Shown: piece after piece, positions 1-12,100 of the stretch
Numbering within the stretch: position 1 is the stretch's first letter
Layout of the letters: every line of letters begins with the position of its first letter
Source of the DNA: Bagarius yarrelli
Lineage: Eukaryota; Chordata; Actinopteri; Siluriformes; Sisoridae
Direction of reading: 5' to 3'
NCBI GenBank assembly: GCA_005784505.1
Contig: VCAZ01000006.1
Span: 8,337,724 to 8,401,723, forward strand
Length of the DNA: 64,000 nucleotides
Notes under the pieces: generated by a model
The model's input: the letters and a program-made list of their open reading frames with translations, nothing else
Told to the model about the DNA's origin: nothing
The model's database searches: none
Made by a program: the position numbers and the translations under genes

Positions 1-107
1 CCTGACAGCTCTAATAACTGTCTTTAGAGGAGCAGATAGATCTTCCACAGTGACATCACAGTGACAGCCCTTCTCATCGAAACATTCCTCTCCTCCCAAA
101 CTGTCAG
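1..107 (-). CDS. kcnq5: kcnq5 exon 11 (partial at window edge), linker leading into helix B
   Basis: The acceptor AG is at 109-108, after a pyrimidine-rich tract. The first two bases, CT, complete the split Ala codon begun at 767. The 35 codons that follow contain DEKGCHCDVTVEDLSAPLK and end in TVIRAVR, matching the KCNQ5 stretch before helix B, the second calmodulin-binding helix. The sequence stops at the window edge exactly on a codon boundary. I cannot tell whether the exon continues, and the expected next residues (helix B, VAKRKFKE type) are not visible. Confidence 0.93.
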
Positions 108-3100
108 CTAAGAGTAAGAGTTGGAAAAGAAGAGATAATTGTTAGTAAAAAAGTAAAAATAATCTAATACAAACCTAAGATTAAGAGCATGTAATTGAAG
201 TATGACTGAAACAAAAGGATCATGTGCAGAATGCTGACACCGACTCATCAAGCCTGAAATTATACAGTCAAGAATTATTCGAGAAACACAGACGAAAAAC
301 AAAAGAGAAAATGTGAAAATTATATTTTTGTAAAATAGGTATTGTTGATAAAAGGTTTTGAGACACATCAAATGTTGACTAGTGTAGCATGTTGTCAGGA
401 CTGGTATAAAAATTATATAAATCACATGTTATAGTATAGATCCATGTCCAGTAAATGTTTAAAGATTTTTCCAAAAGGAAAGGACTTATTAGGAAGGACT
501 TATTAGAGATTATAAAGTAACAGATATATGTTCTGATAATCATCACATGATATCCTGTGCACTCCAAATATTTTGGTGCAGTCCATCTTTATTTTAATGA
601 TTAGGAACAGACTTTTTTTAATTACTAAACAAAAGTAGAATGCTGTCATTCCTTTATTTTTGTTTAATTGTTAGTGTGTTAAATATGGAAATAAAGTATA
701 AACCTAGAATTGTAATCAATAAACTTACACCTTAGCTAGTCATACAGACCTATTTCTCTTACTTACCCTCGGGCATTGTTCGTGACTGGCTCTTGAGCCT
801 GAGCGAGGGTCGGAAACGTGTTCGGTCGTTAAAACTCCAGCTCTTTTGTACCTTGGCTGGGCTGCTTCCCTCTGTGGCTACTTCAGTCACAGGAGAGCGT
901 CTGTCATTCAGCGATGTCTGCCTGCTCTTAATGCTCTGACCACGAGGACTGGCCATGCGCACGCGTTCCTTAAAACTCAGCTTCTGACTACATCAGTAAA
1001 AGGGGCAGTTGAGGCAGAGAGGGTAAAAAAAAATGTAAATGGAATTGTGATTAAGAGAGAAAAAAGAAAGCAAAATACAAATCTGGTTTTAGCTTAAATC
1101 ATATTTTACTTAAATATTTACCCCATGAACTTTTCTACATTTTTGCTTTGGATCAACTGCTATCCAGTTGATCCATTGGAATCCCCTAAAATTGAATTGA
1201 ATTGAATTGGAACTTATTTGTTTTAACAATATGTTTAACATTTGATAGTGTGAAATATGTGTTTTGTTGCTTGCATAGGTATTCTGAATTTGGGCTTGGA
1301 ATTTAAATCAATGTGTTCAGTGTCTGACAGTCCTTGTTTTCCAGGATTGTCGTTTATTCAAGCTTTACTCGACTCTTTGCTGATGATGGCTTTCTCTCAA
1401 CATGCTTCACTGAAATAATTGTGTTCTCAGGATCTTCAAATGTAGTGTTTTGTGCCAAAAGGGATATTTTCAGATATTATCAGATAAGAACAGACTTTTT
1501 CCATATTTGCTGTCTCCACCATGGGAGTTCAAATTCCTCACCCATATTTCATGAAGCAGCTTTTTATAGTGTCCTGCTAACTAATATGTGACATTAAATG
1601 GCAAATTATTTTTTTCATGTATCACCCCCATGACTGTATTATAATTTAAGTGTAGTCTTTTTTTATTTATGGGTGAAATGACAAAATATGGAAAAGTTCA
1701 AGGGAGATTTTTAACTTTTAAATATGTTGTCATTTTTACTGTAAAAATTGCTTTAATGTATTATTATCGTCAAGGCTTTATCTAACTGTATTTCCCTGTA
1801 CTAAAACTAAACCCTTTTATTATTGCCTCAACAACATAAGCAGACTGACGTGCGATACATTGAGCATTCTAAGACAGGCAATGTTTTCAGGCCAATCATT
1901 CATGATCATTGGATGTGGGGATATTATAAACTGAAACAAAAGGTGACATCAGTAAAGAAGGAAACAAAAAATGTAGGGAAATGCTTTTCTTTCCATAGAA
2001 GCCCTAAACATATGCAGGTGCTGCATAAACAAAAAATGAGAGTGAGACACAATAGTTTAAGTAGCTTGAGCTTGGCTCTGACATAAGTTCCAGTGAGATA
2101 TGGAAGTTTGTGAAACAGAAGGTAATAACTCAAAAGCATACACATTCAACATGCAGATTTCCAAAATGATTGAATCAGTTTATGAAAGATCATTTAAACC
2201 TAAATACAAACGATAAAAAAATGATAGAAAGGTAAAACCTCACAAAATTGGCTTTATTAGATGGCATATGAGATTAGATAATGAGTAAAATAGATCAGAA
2301 TATAAAACAGATTAGATATAAAAATGATCAGATCATGCATGGTACGGTGGTGACTTGATTTACGAGTTTAATTAGTTCCATGACGGAGCTTGTAACTGAA
2401 ATTACTTGTATGTCAAATCAATTTCCCCATTATAGAGAATAGAAATGCCATTAATCCGTTCCGGGTCCCCCAAAAACACTGCATTTTTCTGGTACATGTT
2501 TTTAAATAAGAAAAATCTACATATAAATAACAAATATTGTATGTAAACCAATACATTAGAATGTACTGCAATAAACTGGTTTTTATTAAGTCTAATGTAC
2601 AGCATTTATCTAGATGAGACGACTCCACTTGTTAACGCAGTGAGACACGGGTTGCTCTGCGGATGTTACGGCGTTCACTGTGGTGTTCGCTACGGCAACT
2701 ACCGGTTGTGTGTTTAAAGCTGGCTCACAATTCAAGGCTCAAAATTAGTTGGGACACTCGTAAGTCAAGGTACCACTGTACAATTGGCCATTCACAAGTG
2801 CAAAATAAGTTTTAGTCCTTTAGTTAGTGTGTGTTCTAAGTCATTCCGTGTCCTAATTCAGTGAATGCAGTGAGAGTGCAGTGGGGTGAACTATTATGAG
2901 CTCTTCAGGTTACAGGTAGTAGGCAGAAGAGTTAACCCCTTGTATTTGCCCCTTGGGAGGATAAAAGGTACATTTGGTATATGAGTCACCATCCATGCAC
3001 CAGCCGTTAGTCAGCATTCTCATTGGCTGTCATGTGGCCAAAGCAGAGGGGGGATGCTGGGTACCTATAATTCCTTGTCGTATACTTCCTGAAGAGCTTC

Positions 3101-6100
3101 TGTCTATTACTATGACCCTTACTAGGGAGCGTGAGAAACAGATGGGTATGAATTAGTTACAGTGTTAAGAGAAAGATTTTAGTGGAACAAACCTATGTGT
3201 GGTGTGGGGGAAAAAACACAGACACTTGGTTGTACAGTAAAAAAGCCAATCATTTCTGGCTTTGTTAATCTTGACTTTTCAAGAAGCTTTTGAAGGCACA
3301 ATAAGTGGCAGACATGCATGGCTATAGTAATCCTGCCAAACACACATTAAACACACACATTAAAGCCCACCTAAACATCAGTATGTATAAAAGCCAGTTG
3401 TGACAGTTTGTTAGTCATTTAAAGGAGCATTGTACCAAACAGAACAACCGCTCGTCGCTTAAGCTAATGAAACACTTCACACTACAAAAATCTTTTTATT
3501 GAAGAGGTTCACAGCTTAGTTATATTTACAGCTCAGCTTTTTGCTTTGTGTGTTTATAGTGAAGTCGAGCGTTTGCAGAAACATATTTGCCACCCACGAC
3601 GGGCACTATAAATGACTGGCTATGCTGCAGTTCTTGCTTTGAATATAAATCACCCACACAAAATTTAATTAAATCTAATTAAAAGCAGCGTAGTTCAAAT
3701 GTAGGGAAAGGCTTTGGATTTTACTGTTACTGCAAAAGCACCAGCAATGAGCTGAGCTAAAATTACCAGGGAATTAAAAGAGCAAGAAAATGCATATAAG
3801 CAGTAAATTTAGCCAGTAATAAAACTGTAACTACATAAATAGTCTCCGCCATTATAAATGTTGCTCCTTACTGTGTATATATGTTTACAGACCAAAAATC
3901 ACATGTAAAACCTTTTACTTTTCCTTAAAAAACTGTAGGGAGAAAAATACAGACACACAGAAAAAACACACTGGCCTGCTGCAGTTTCCTGCCATTTTTA
4001 CCTTAAGCAGCGACTCACTCACCCTGCCTTTCTTCTTTAATTAACAATTCCTGGAGTATATATTCTCTGGGGTCATATTTCATCATTAACACAAATAATT
4101 ACAGAATGTAAAAAGCGCGTCATAAAGCTACCCCATAAAGCCGTCTTTCTTTGACAAACATGTGCACACAAATCCAAATATATAAAGTCACATGCAAACA
4201 TCACTGGGTTTGTATTAGCCTACAGTCAATCGACCCTGCTGTGTTTTCTAATATGATAAAATTTGCTTTTTCTAATTGCAATAGTTGAAAATTATTGATT
4301 ACATTCTCCATATCATTACACTAAAATTTGTGCAAACACCAATTATATGATAATAAAAAAAAAAAGTATTATTTTTATTTATTTTTATTTTTTATTTATT
4401 ATAAGATAAACCTAAATATTGTTTTTGGATGGTTGCAAACACACAGGTATATATATATATAAAGGCACAGGACATACAGTATAAGAATAACAAACCTGGT
4501 GGTGGATTCGCCCTGGTCTTTCCTTCAGGTGTTAGTTAGCAACAGAGAGGAGAAAAGGGGCAGGAGATTAATTCTTTACATGGAAAACAGGAACAAAAAA
4601 AGGAGTCTAACATGAAAGAAAAAAAATGACATTGAAATATACTGAGTCTTTCATATATCGAATGAAACATCAATATATTTCTCACTGTGTTAACACAATA
4701 CAGTATGTTGAGAGAGACATACACAGATGCGCATGCACTAAAAGTCCGAGCAAAAACAACAATCTGCACCGTAAAAAGAAAAAAAAACATCAAACAAACA
4801 GGAAAACTAAAAATAGAAGATAGCATAAACATGCGCCATTCAGACCTGCAAGCAATCGGCAACGCACAATCAAGCTGTCTAGCAAAGCCCTTGAAGGACA
4901 ATTTTGCTTTAATTAGACAGAAACTGTCAATAATTACTGAAAAATTATAATAATGCTTCCCTCTAGCTTCCCTTCTAGGCTCCTGAAGGCTATATTATAT
5001 TTTATGGTATTAACCTATTTCATCAGGAAAGCCAATGTTCCTTCATAATGTTTATTCAGCAGAAAGCTTGAGTGTCTATAGCTCTTAATTTCACATTGAA
5101 TGCAACCTTTTATTTTGTAGTTTGGTGACTACACGCCATTTTTAAGCTAGAATTCAAGCGTAAATGCAAGAAGAAGGAACACAAATAAAAAAAAGTTAAG
5201 CTTGAAGACACAGACTTGTTTGCAATGATATAGAGGGAAGAATGAAGGCCAAAGGAGCACAGACACCAACGGTAACACCCAGCTGCCAGAGTTGTACCTA
5301 CTTTGTAGGGCTGCAGGTATGCAATGCCTTCAAATGAGGCTTCCAGGTAGCAATGGAAACCGAGTTCTCATCAGCCGCATAACTACGCCAAACACACTAC
5401 GTGCAGAGTATACAAAAAGGAAAACAGGAAGGGAAAATGGAATCGAAAAGAAATGTCACAAGGCCAGGAGAGAGCGGGGGTTGGAAAAAAAAAATAAAAT
5501 GAAATTAAAAAAAAAAAAAAAAAAAAGCAGATTAGTAAAAACCAGTTCAGGTCAGAGTTTTCTCATCAGTTTTCCTGCATTAATACATGCCTTTGAGGAG
5601 GAAGAACACTTTTATAGTATCGCCACGTGCCACTCAGGTATGTTCTGGAGCGGTCTGTGGAGTAGAGTCTCCACGCAGCCTGGTGCAGGAAACACATACA
5701 CAAGGACAAACACATGGACATGGGTGCAGAAAGACATCAGCATGGTGAGGGTAAAGCCAGGAAAACAGGCATTTTTACAGAATGTTAAGACATTTATTCA
5801 GTGAATGGTTCTGTTGACTTTCTACTTAGCTGGATAAATCACTGTACATCACAGTAAACATAAGTTTTAAAAGTCTAAATGCATTAAAAAGAGACACTGA
5901 AAAATGTCTTAGTTGCATGATGGGATGGGATGCACATCACATTAAAACAGCTAGAGAATAGGAGAGGAAGAAGAACATGAAGGTGGAGGAAGGGTGTCTA
6001 TTAAAGATAAATATATGTAAAGCACATGACTGGGATCGAAGCACAAAAGCAATTTAGCAAGGCAGTGCGTATAGTTTTGGGGTTGTGCCTTTAAAAAAAA

Positions 6101-9100
6101 GAATACACATAAAAATGAGAATGAAAATAAGAAAGGTGAAGACATTGCGCCGTAGCATTTAAAAGACACAGAGGTGGCTTAATGAAAAGAGCAGGCATAT
6201 TAGTGGATAGAGAGGAATCACAGATTGATGAAGGCATCAATCAAAAGGCTTTTTACAACATCAATGCAATATGAAACAATGCCGAAGAATGATAGAGCAA
6301 AGCTGCAAGAAAGAACGATTTAGGCAATGTGTGGCGATACAAATGCCACATATAATAAATCTTGCAAAGAATGCATTTAATTTAAGGAGATGAACAAGAA
6401 AGATGGGAAATCTGTTAAACGTAAACGGCACCAGCCATTATGTTTATCAATTTAAAATATAAAGGACAAACATAAATAAAATAAGTTTGACATGGTACAA
6501 CATATATATTCATCCACACACATATAACTTTTGATTTTATACTTAGAACTATGTTCAAAAAGTATGCATTGCATTATTGCTTTTTCAATATTGCTATATT
6601 TTATTTAGCAGAAACAAAAAATTTTTTTTTCAAAAAAGAAATTGGATATGGAACAATATTCAGACTCTACATTAAGAATTTGTAAAGGTTGCATAAAAAG
6701 TTTCAGATAGATCTACAGCTGGTGTATAAAAGTTGCTGCTGGGATGATTTCACAAAATAAACAGCAATCACGGTGAAAATAAAGGAGCTTCGGAAGGTTC
6801 TTAGGGACACTATCATTACCCGACTCCTGCATGAAATAAGCCACAGAATTTAGCAATGCCTTCAAACTTTATTGTCAGAGAAATGTTTTTGCAACCAAGT
6901 AATTATCTCTAGACAAGTGTGGCATACATATACATCTACCCAGGTATGTATTCTGACCTGAGGATGCTGAAAATAGTTACAGTGCCTTGAAAAAGTATTT
7001 ATCCTTCGTGAATTCTTTTTACATTTTGTCATCTTAATACCACAAACTTAAATAATTTTAATTGGGATTTCATGCAATAGACACAAAGTAGCCCATAATT
7101 GTAAAGTGGAACGAAAATGATACATGGTTTTTACAATTGTAAGCAAATAAAAATCTGGATCTTTATTTAGCCCCCTTGCGTCAATATATTTTAGAGCCAC
7201 TTTTCCCTGCAATTACAGCTGCAAGTCTTTTGGGGCAGCTTTGCACATCTAGAGACTGAAATTTTTGCCCGTTCTTCTTTGCAAAATAGCTCAAGCTCAG
7301 CCAGATCGGATAGGGAACATCTGTAAACAGCATCCTTTAAGTTTGAGGGGTATAAATACTTTTTCAAGGCACTTTTCAAAACAATTGTATAGAGATGGAA
7401 GTGTGATCGAGTCTGCGGCTGTAGATGGACAAAAGGCGGATTCTTTACTTCAGTAAACATTTTTTATCTATTAATTTATTTCATAAAACATTTTACTTAT
7501 GTTTTTGTGCATATTTTATAAGTAGATTATCAAAAGACATCATGTGTGATAAAATATATATGCATTAAAAGTATATTAGGTAAGTCTATACATGTGACTA
7601 ATAAACAGTTTGTTAATCATTAAACAAAAGTCTAAAGCAAGAGAAATGACCTCTCTGAACAGTGCTTAGATGAGCCTTTTCGCTACTGTACTGTATGTCT
7701 GGCGAATAATTTAATGAATAAAAAGTTGCTCGATTTTGCTGTAGCACAATTTGCTTGTTTTTTTGGAGACGCTGTGCATTGCATTGCACACCACATTAAT
7801 TTTGACTTTTCCAAAGAAGAATGGCTCAGTCCATTAGGAAGAAGTATTATACTTCGAGAAGCTCTCATACAGAATTCCTTTTGTGGAAACCCATAATAAA
7901 TAGTCACTAGTGTTTCCCTTGGACAGAGACGGTAATGGTCTAAAGTGAAACAAACGTCTGTGTTATTGTTCATTTTCTCCTGCCTTAGACAATCTGTACA
8001 ATGTGGACATAACAGATGGTATGTCCATCTCCACCCATATCCAATTGCTCTGTCACCTCTTCAACATACATTCTATTAATAATTTTGAGGTTAGGGCAAA
8101 AGATGTGTCATTTACTGGATGGCCTGAACTTGTAATTATAGTGAAACAAACGCCAGCATGTAATACAAAGGCAGTTAAATCTGTCTTGTGATGTATACTA
8201 TACGCAGATACAGCCTAAACTATATGTAAAAAATAATGTGTACACCTGAACATCACACTCATATTTGTGTCGGCTCTAAACTGTTACCACAACTATAATT
8301 TTTCCCTATACTGTTCCCAAAAGTCTTAAAAGTATAACGGCATGATATTGCCCCTGCATACAAAGCAAGGTCAATAAAAATAAGGTATGCCAAAGTTGGT
8401 GTAGAAAGCATGAAATGAAATAAAATGTTGATCGTGTCCTGTGTCCTTATCCAAAATGTGAAGAGCTAGACTCTAAAATGTAGTGAAAAGACTTCTCAGA
8501 AGAGTGGAGGTTATTATGGGAGCAAAGGGGAAATAACTCTGAAATAGGATGCTCATATGGGTGTGATGGTCATGATAGTCACCATATAGTGTTTATTTTT
8601 TAAAGATATTTTAATTTCTTAATCTAGATCCTGAAGTACTATTTGCCCTGCACAGTGTGGTGTACAACATTATAGAGCAAGGACTAAGAAACACTAGTAC
8701 AGGGGTGCCATAAGGGGTGTGTGGGGGTGAGGTGAGGGGTTAATAGTAATAGTAATAGTTTGATGCAAAATGGTGTTAGGAAGCTCAAAGCTTATATTCT
8801 TGCATAGAGCCCAAAATTCCTAGTGGCACACCGGCACTAGTATATGTTACATACATACAGCGTATTCATTTAAAAAAAAAAAATATTTCTTTTCGTTCAT
8901 TTCAAGTAATTAAAACATCATTTAAAATACAATGTGTTTATTGCAGTAGGTTCACCTGTATAAGACTGGCAGCTGGGTTTCTTCTCTTTTCAAAGTGTTT
9001 CTGTCTGTGCTGCTCCTGCACCTTCAGAGCAAAGCCTGAGCCTAGAATCCCCTACACATAAACACACTTAATTTATGATTTAGTAAACAATGCTGGAAGT

Positions 9101-12100
9101 TTTGATTCTATACATGTTTGGGTTAGGGTTTGTCTCTACAAAAAGTCATCTAAAGACGAGTTATGGTAGACACAGAGGTCATCCTTGACCAAAAGACAAA
9201 CACACATCACCACAGCAAAGACATTGTATCACAGATTATTTAAATTTTACTAGAGGTGATTTTGGATAGCATATGGCACGTAACTGACATTAATCTTTGC
9301 TTTTGAGAGCTTAGAGAAATACCGCACTGAAATAACACTAGCCACACAGAGCTGGCAGACAAGGCTGTGCTGGAATGACAGGCATATGGATTTAAGGCAC
9401 CTTGGATTATTGTCACAGCATAACCTACCTCACACCCAGATGCCTTAGCAAGGGCCAATTAGACAAGTATTTAGTAAGACAAGTATTTTAAGAGTATTTT
9501 ACAATATGACAATGAACAGTGTATAGTTAAAGATGCTGAATTGCAGAAATCTTTGCTGGGATTGCAAGGACACACAGACTTACTGCAGGCAGGGCGAAGA
9601 AAGAGATCCCCAGCAAAGCAAAACCTGCTGACAGGAGCCGGCCTGGCCAGGTCTGTGGTGTCTTATCCCCATAGCCAATGGTAGTGAGAGTGATCTAAGT
9701 ATACAGACATTAGTGGTCAGGGGTCAGAGGTAAAATGTACCAGTTTTTTTGCAGACAAGAGACAAAACACTCTAGAGAATACAAGGTTAGTATAAACAGC
9801 AATGTCCAGATGGCACCTTTAATCAGTCTAAGAAAATGAGAATAAGGCTAAACAAACAGAAAGCAGACACAATGGAAAACTGGGAGCAATGGGGAGCAAA
9901 ATCTCACATAGCGCTTGCACTGATCAAATTCCTATGAGAGGCCACCACACAGTGCAGTAAAATCCACAGGTTGGACGCAAGGCTCCACTTACAACAACTC
10001 CTGTCCAATCTGCCATATTAAACGGCCATGAATATCTAAAGACAAACAGAGGAGTACTCTAGAGTTACAGCCACACTGCCATTTGTATTACACATTCTTC
10101 TTCAGAGTAATAAATTCATAGCTCTAAAAAAAAAACAACAACATTAGTCTAACAGTTCCTTCTCCCTTCTGTACCAGTAAGTGAGAGATTTGGATTCTTG
10201 CGGGCAAAGGGATACTGGAACGACGCACCGGCCAAAACAAATCCAATACATCCAGTAAAAGTGAGTGATCTGTCAAATGCTGAGTGTGCTGTAGACATTA
10301 AACGATGGCTAGAAGTAGACACACACATAGACACTGAATTCTGTACTTCTGCTTTTCTTTTTCAGCACTATATCCAGCCAGGCAGACCAATACAGAAAAC
10401 CCACACAGACCCACACAAAAAAAACAAGGAATTCAGTCTAAATATGTTGTGGCAGTGTAACACTGGCTCTGTAAAATCCACTATCGCAAACCTCAAGAGG
10501 GCAATGACCAGAAACCAATAGAAACTGACCTTTCTTTCTTTACACTCAGACAATTGGTGTTATTTTCTTGAGTTAATTAAATTCAACGATTTGTTCATTT
10601 CCTCAACAAGAGACTTGACAGCGTCTATGGCGAGTGGACTGCTGGGTTTCTTTCATGTGACGTTGTGATATGTAATAAGTGAAACATGATAGAATGCTAC
10701 CGTGAAGCTTACATGGCTTCATATTGATCTGAAAATTTATTCTAGGAACAAAGTAGACCCACTGGATCAGAAAAGAAGGGATCAATATTTCTGACAGATT
10801 GGGTAATTGTGTAAGAAAAACAAGGTATACAGCCTTACCGTTCCCCACCAAAGTGCATCAGCATAGGTGGTAAACTGCTTGTTTATATCCTTTTCCACCA
10901 AGTAAACCAGGAATGAGGAGAAGATCAGCACCAGAAACCCAATGTACCAAGCAGTTATCAGCTCCTGTACACACAGAAAAGCACAGAGCCTTGTAGCATG
11001 CCAAGAAATTAAACTAACCAAATAACGTGCGATGGGACAGAAAAAAAATCAGAAGACAGGAGTGAGAAAAGATAGAGGAGTAAAGCAGCTGTTTTATAGA
11101 CCACAGGGAATCAGTAAAGAGCTGCAGCCCGTAATCTATCCACTAAATAGCGTGTGGCTGAGGGCTGAGGAAGTTTGTGGTTTGGCCATGGCTCATGGCA
11201 GGAGCTACAGCCCAGCCAGACAGGGCTGCAGAGAGAGGCTAAAAGCAGGGTCACACTGTTGAAGTCGAAAGAAACACACACACACACACACACACAAACA
11301 CACACTATATGACCTGCCAGCCATTTCTACTGTTTGTGTTAATCTAAATTGCAGAAAAACTATTATGTCAGTCGCTTATTTTCTGTCTCTGGAATGCAAT
11401 TTGTTTCGCAATTTGGGCAACTGTTTACGATAACATTACAGGGATCAGACTGTAGGTAATTTAATTTTAGACATAAACACACTTCAAAATAAAGTTATCT
11501 CAGAATAACCTCTGAGTAAAACAAGGCCGAGTTACATCACTGTGCTATCTTTTTTTACCTTGCTGTGGGCATAGACTACAGATCCCAGCAGTTTCCAGGT
11601 TCCTCCTCGTCTGTCCATCCGTACCATCCGCAGGATCTGTAAGAAGCGAAGGCTGCGCAGTGCAGACGCTGCAAAAATATTTCCCTGGCTGCCAGCCGAC
11701 ACAACAGCAATGGACGCAATGAGCACGATGATGTCTGCAGTGGGAAGAAAGATAGAGTCGGGTTTGTGTGGAGCAGGCATAACTGAGAAACAGGAAACAA
11801 CAGAAAGAACTAAAAAAAAATATTTTTGTGTCAATGATCAAGTTTTCATGAAAACCACCAATACAATTTCAAATAGCCTTTCTCTCACTGTTTTATTAAG
11901 ACCTATAGGCATTGTATAAGCTTTACGCATCGTGTCTGGTGTCTGAGCAATTGTGTTTTCTGTTTTACATTCAAAATTTACTGGAAACTGGCACAGTCTG
12001 ACGAATACTTACAGCGATGCCAACTGCACGTCTGTCATTCTTCCCAGACACGTTAGAAGCAGAGAGAAATGTCACTTGGGGCCAGCATATCCAGATTTTT

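Larger units (their letters stand above)
988..4495 (-). other. kcnq5: kcnq5 intron between the microexon and the linker exon
   Basis: A 3508-bp intron. It holds a pogo/Tigger-like MITE (2345-2778) and a perfect 10-bp-stem hairpin (1150-1174). The rest is unremarkable AT-rich sequence. Some mammalian KCNQ5 transcripts carry a further alternative exon next to the 9-residue one. I looked for it here and did not find it by eye. Confidence 0.75.
5397..8955 (-). other. kcnq5: kcnq5 intron 7 with two Tc1-family MITEs and a hAT-like fragment
   Basis: A 3559-bp intron with a 20-base A tract (5507-5526), a MITE with perfect inverted ends (6981-7373), a decayed copy of a second Tc1-like family (8225-8598), and a CAGGGGTGCC-ended fragment (8701-8837). 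Nothing else is recognised. Confidence 0.8.

Noticed and set aside
846..1097. Plus-strand frame of 83 codons
   Set aside because: It is the antisense shadow of the kcnq5 linker exon at 767-987.
5292..5804. 170-codon plus-strand frame
   Set aside because: It runs antisense over kcnq5 exon 8 and through a 20-base A tract, giving a Lys-rich run. It resembles no family.
9115..9135. GGGTTAGGGTTT as an interstitial telomere repeat
   Set aside because: Only about one and a half units, consistent with chance.
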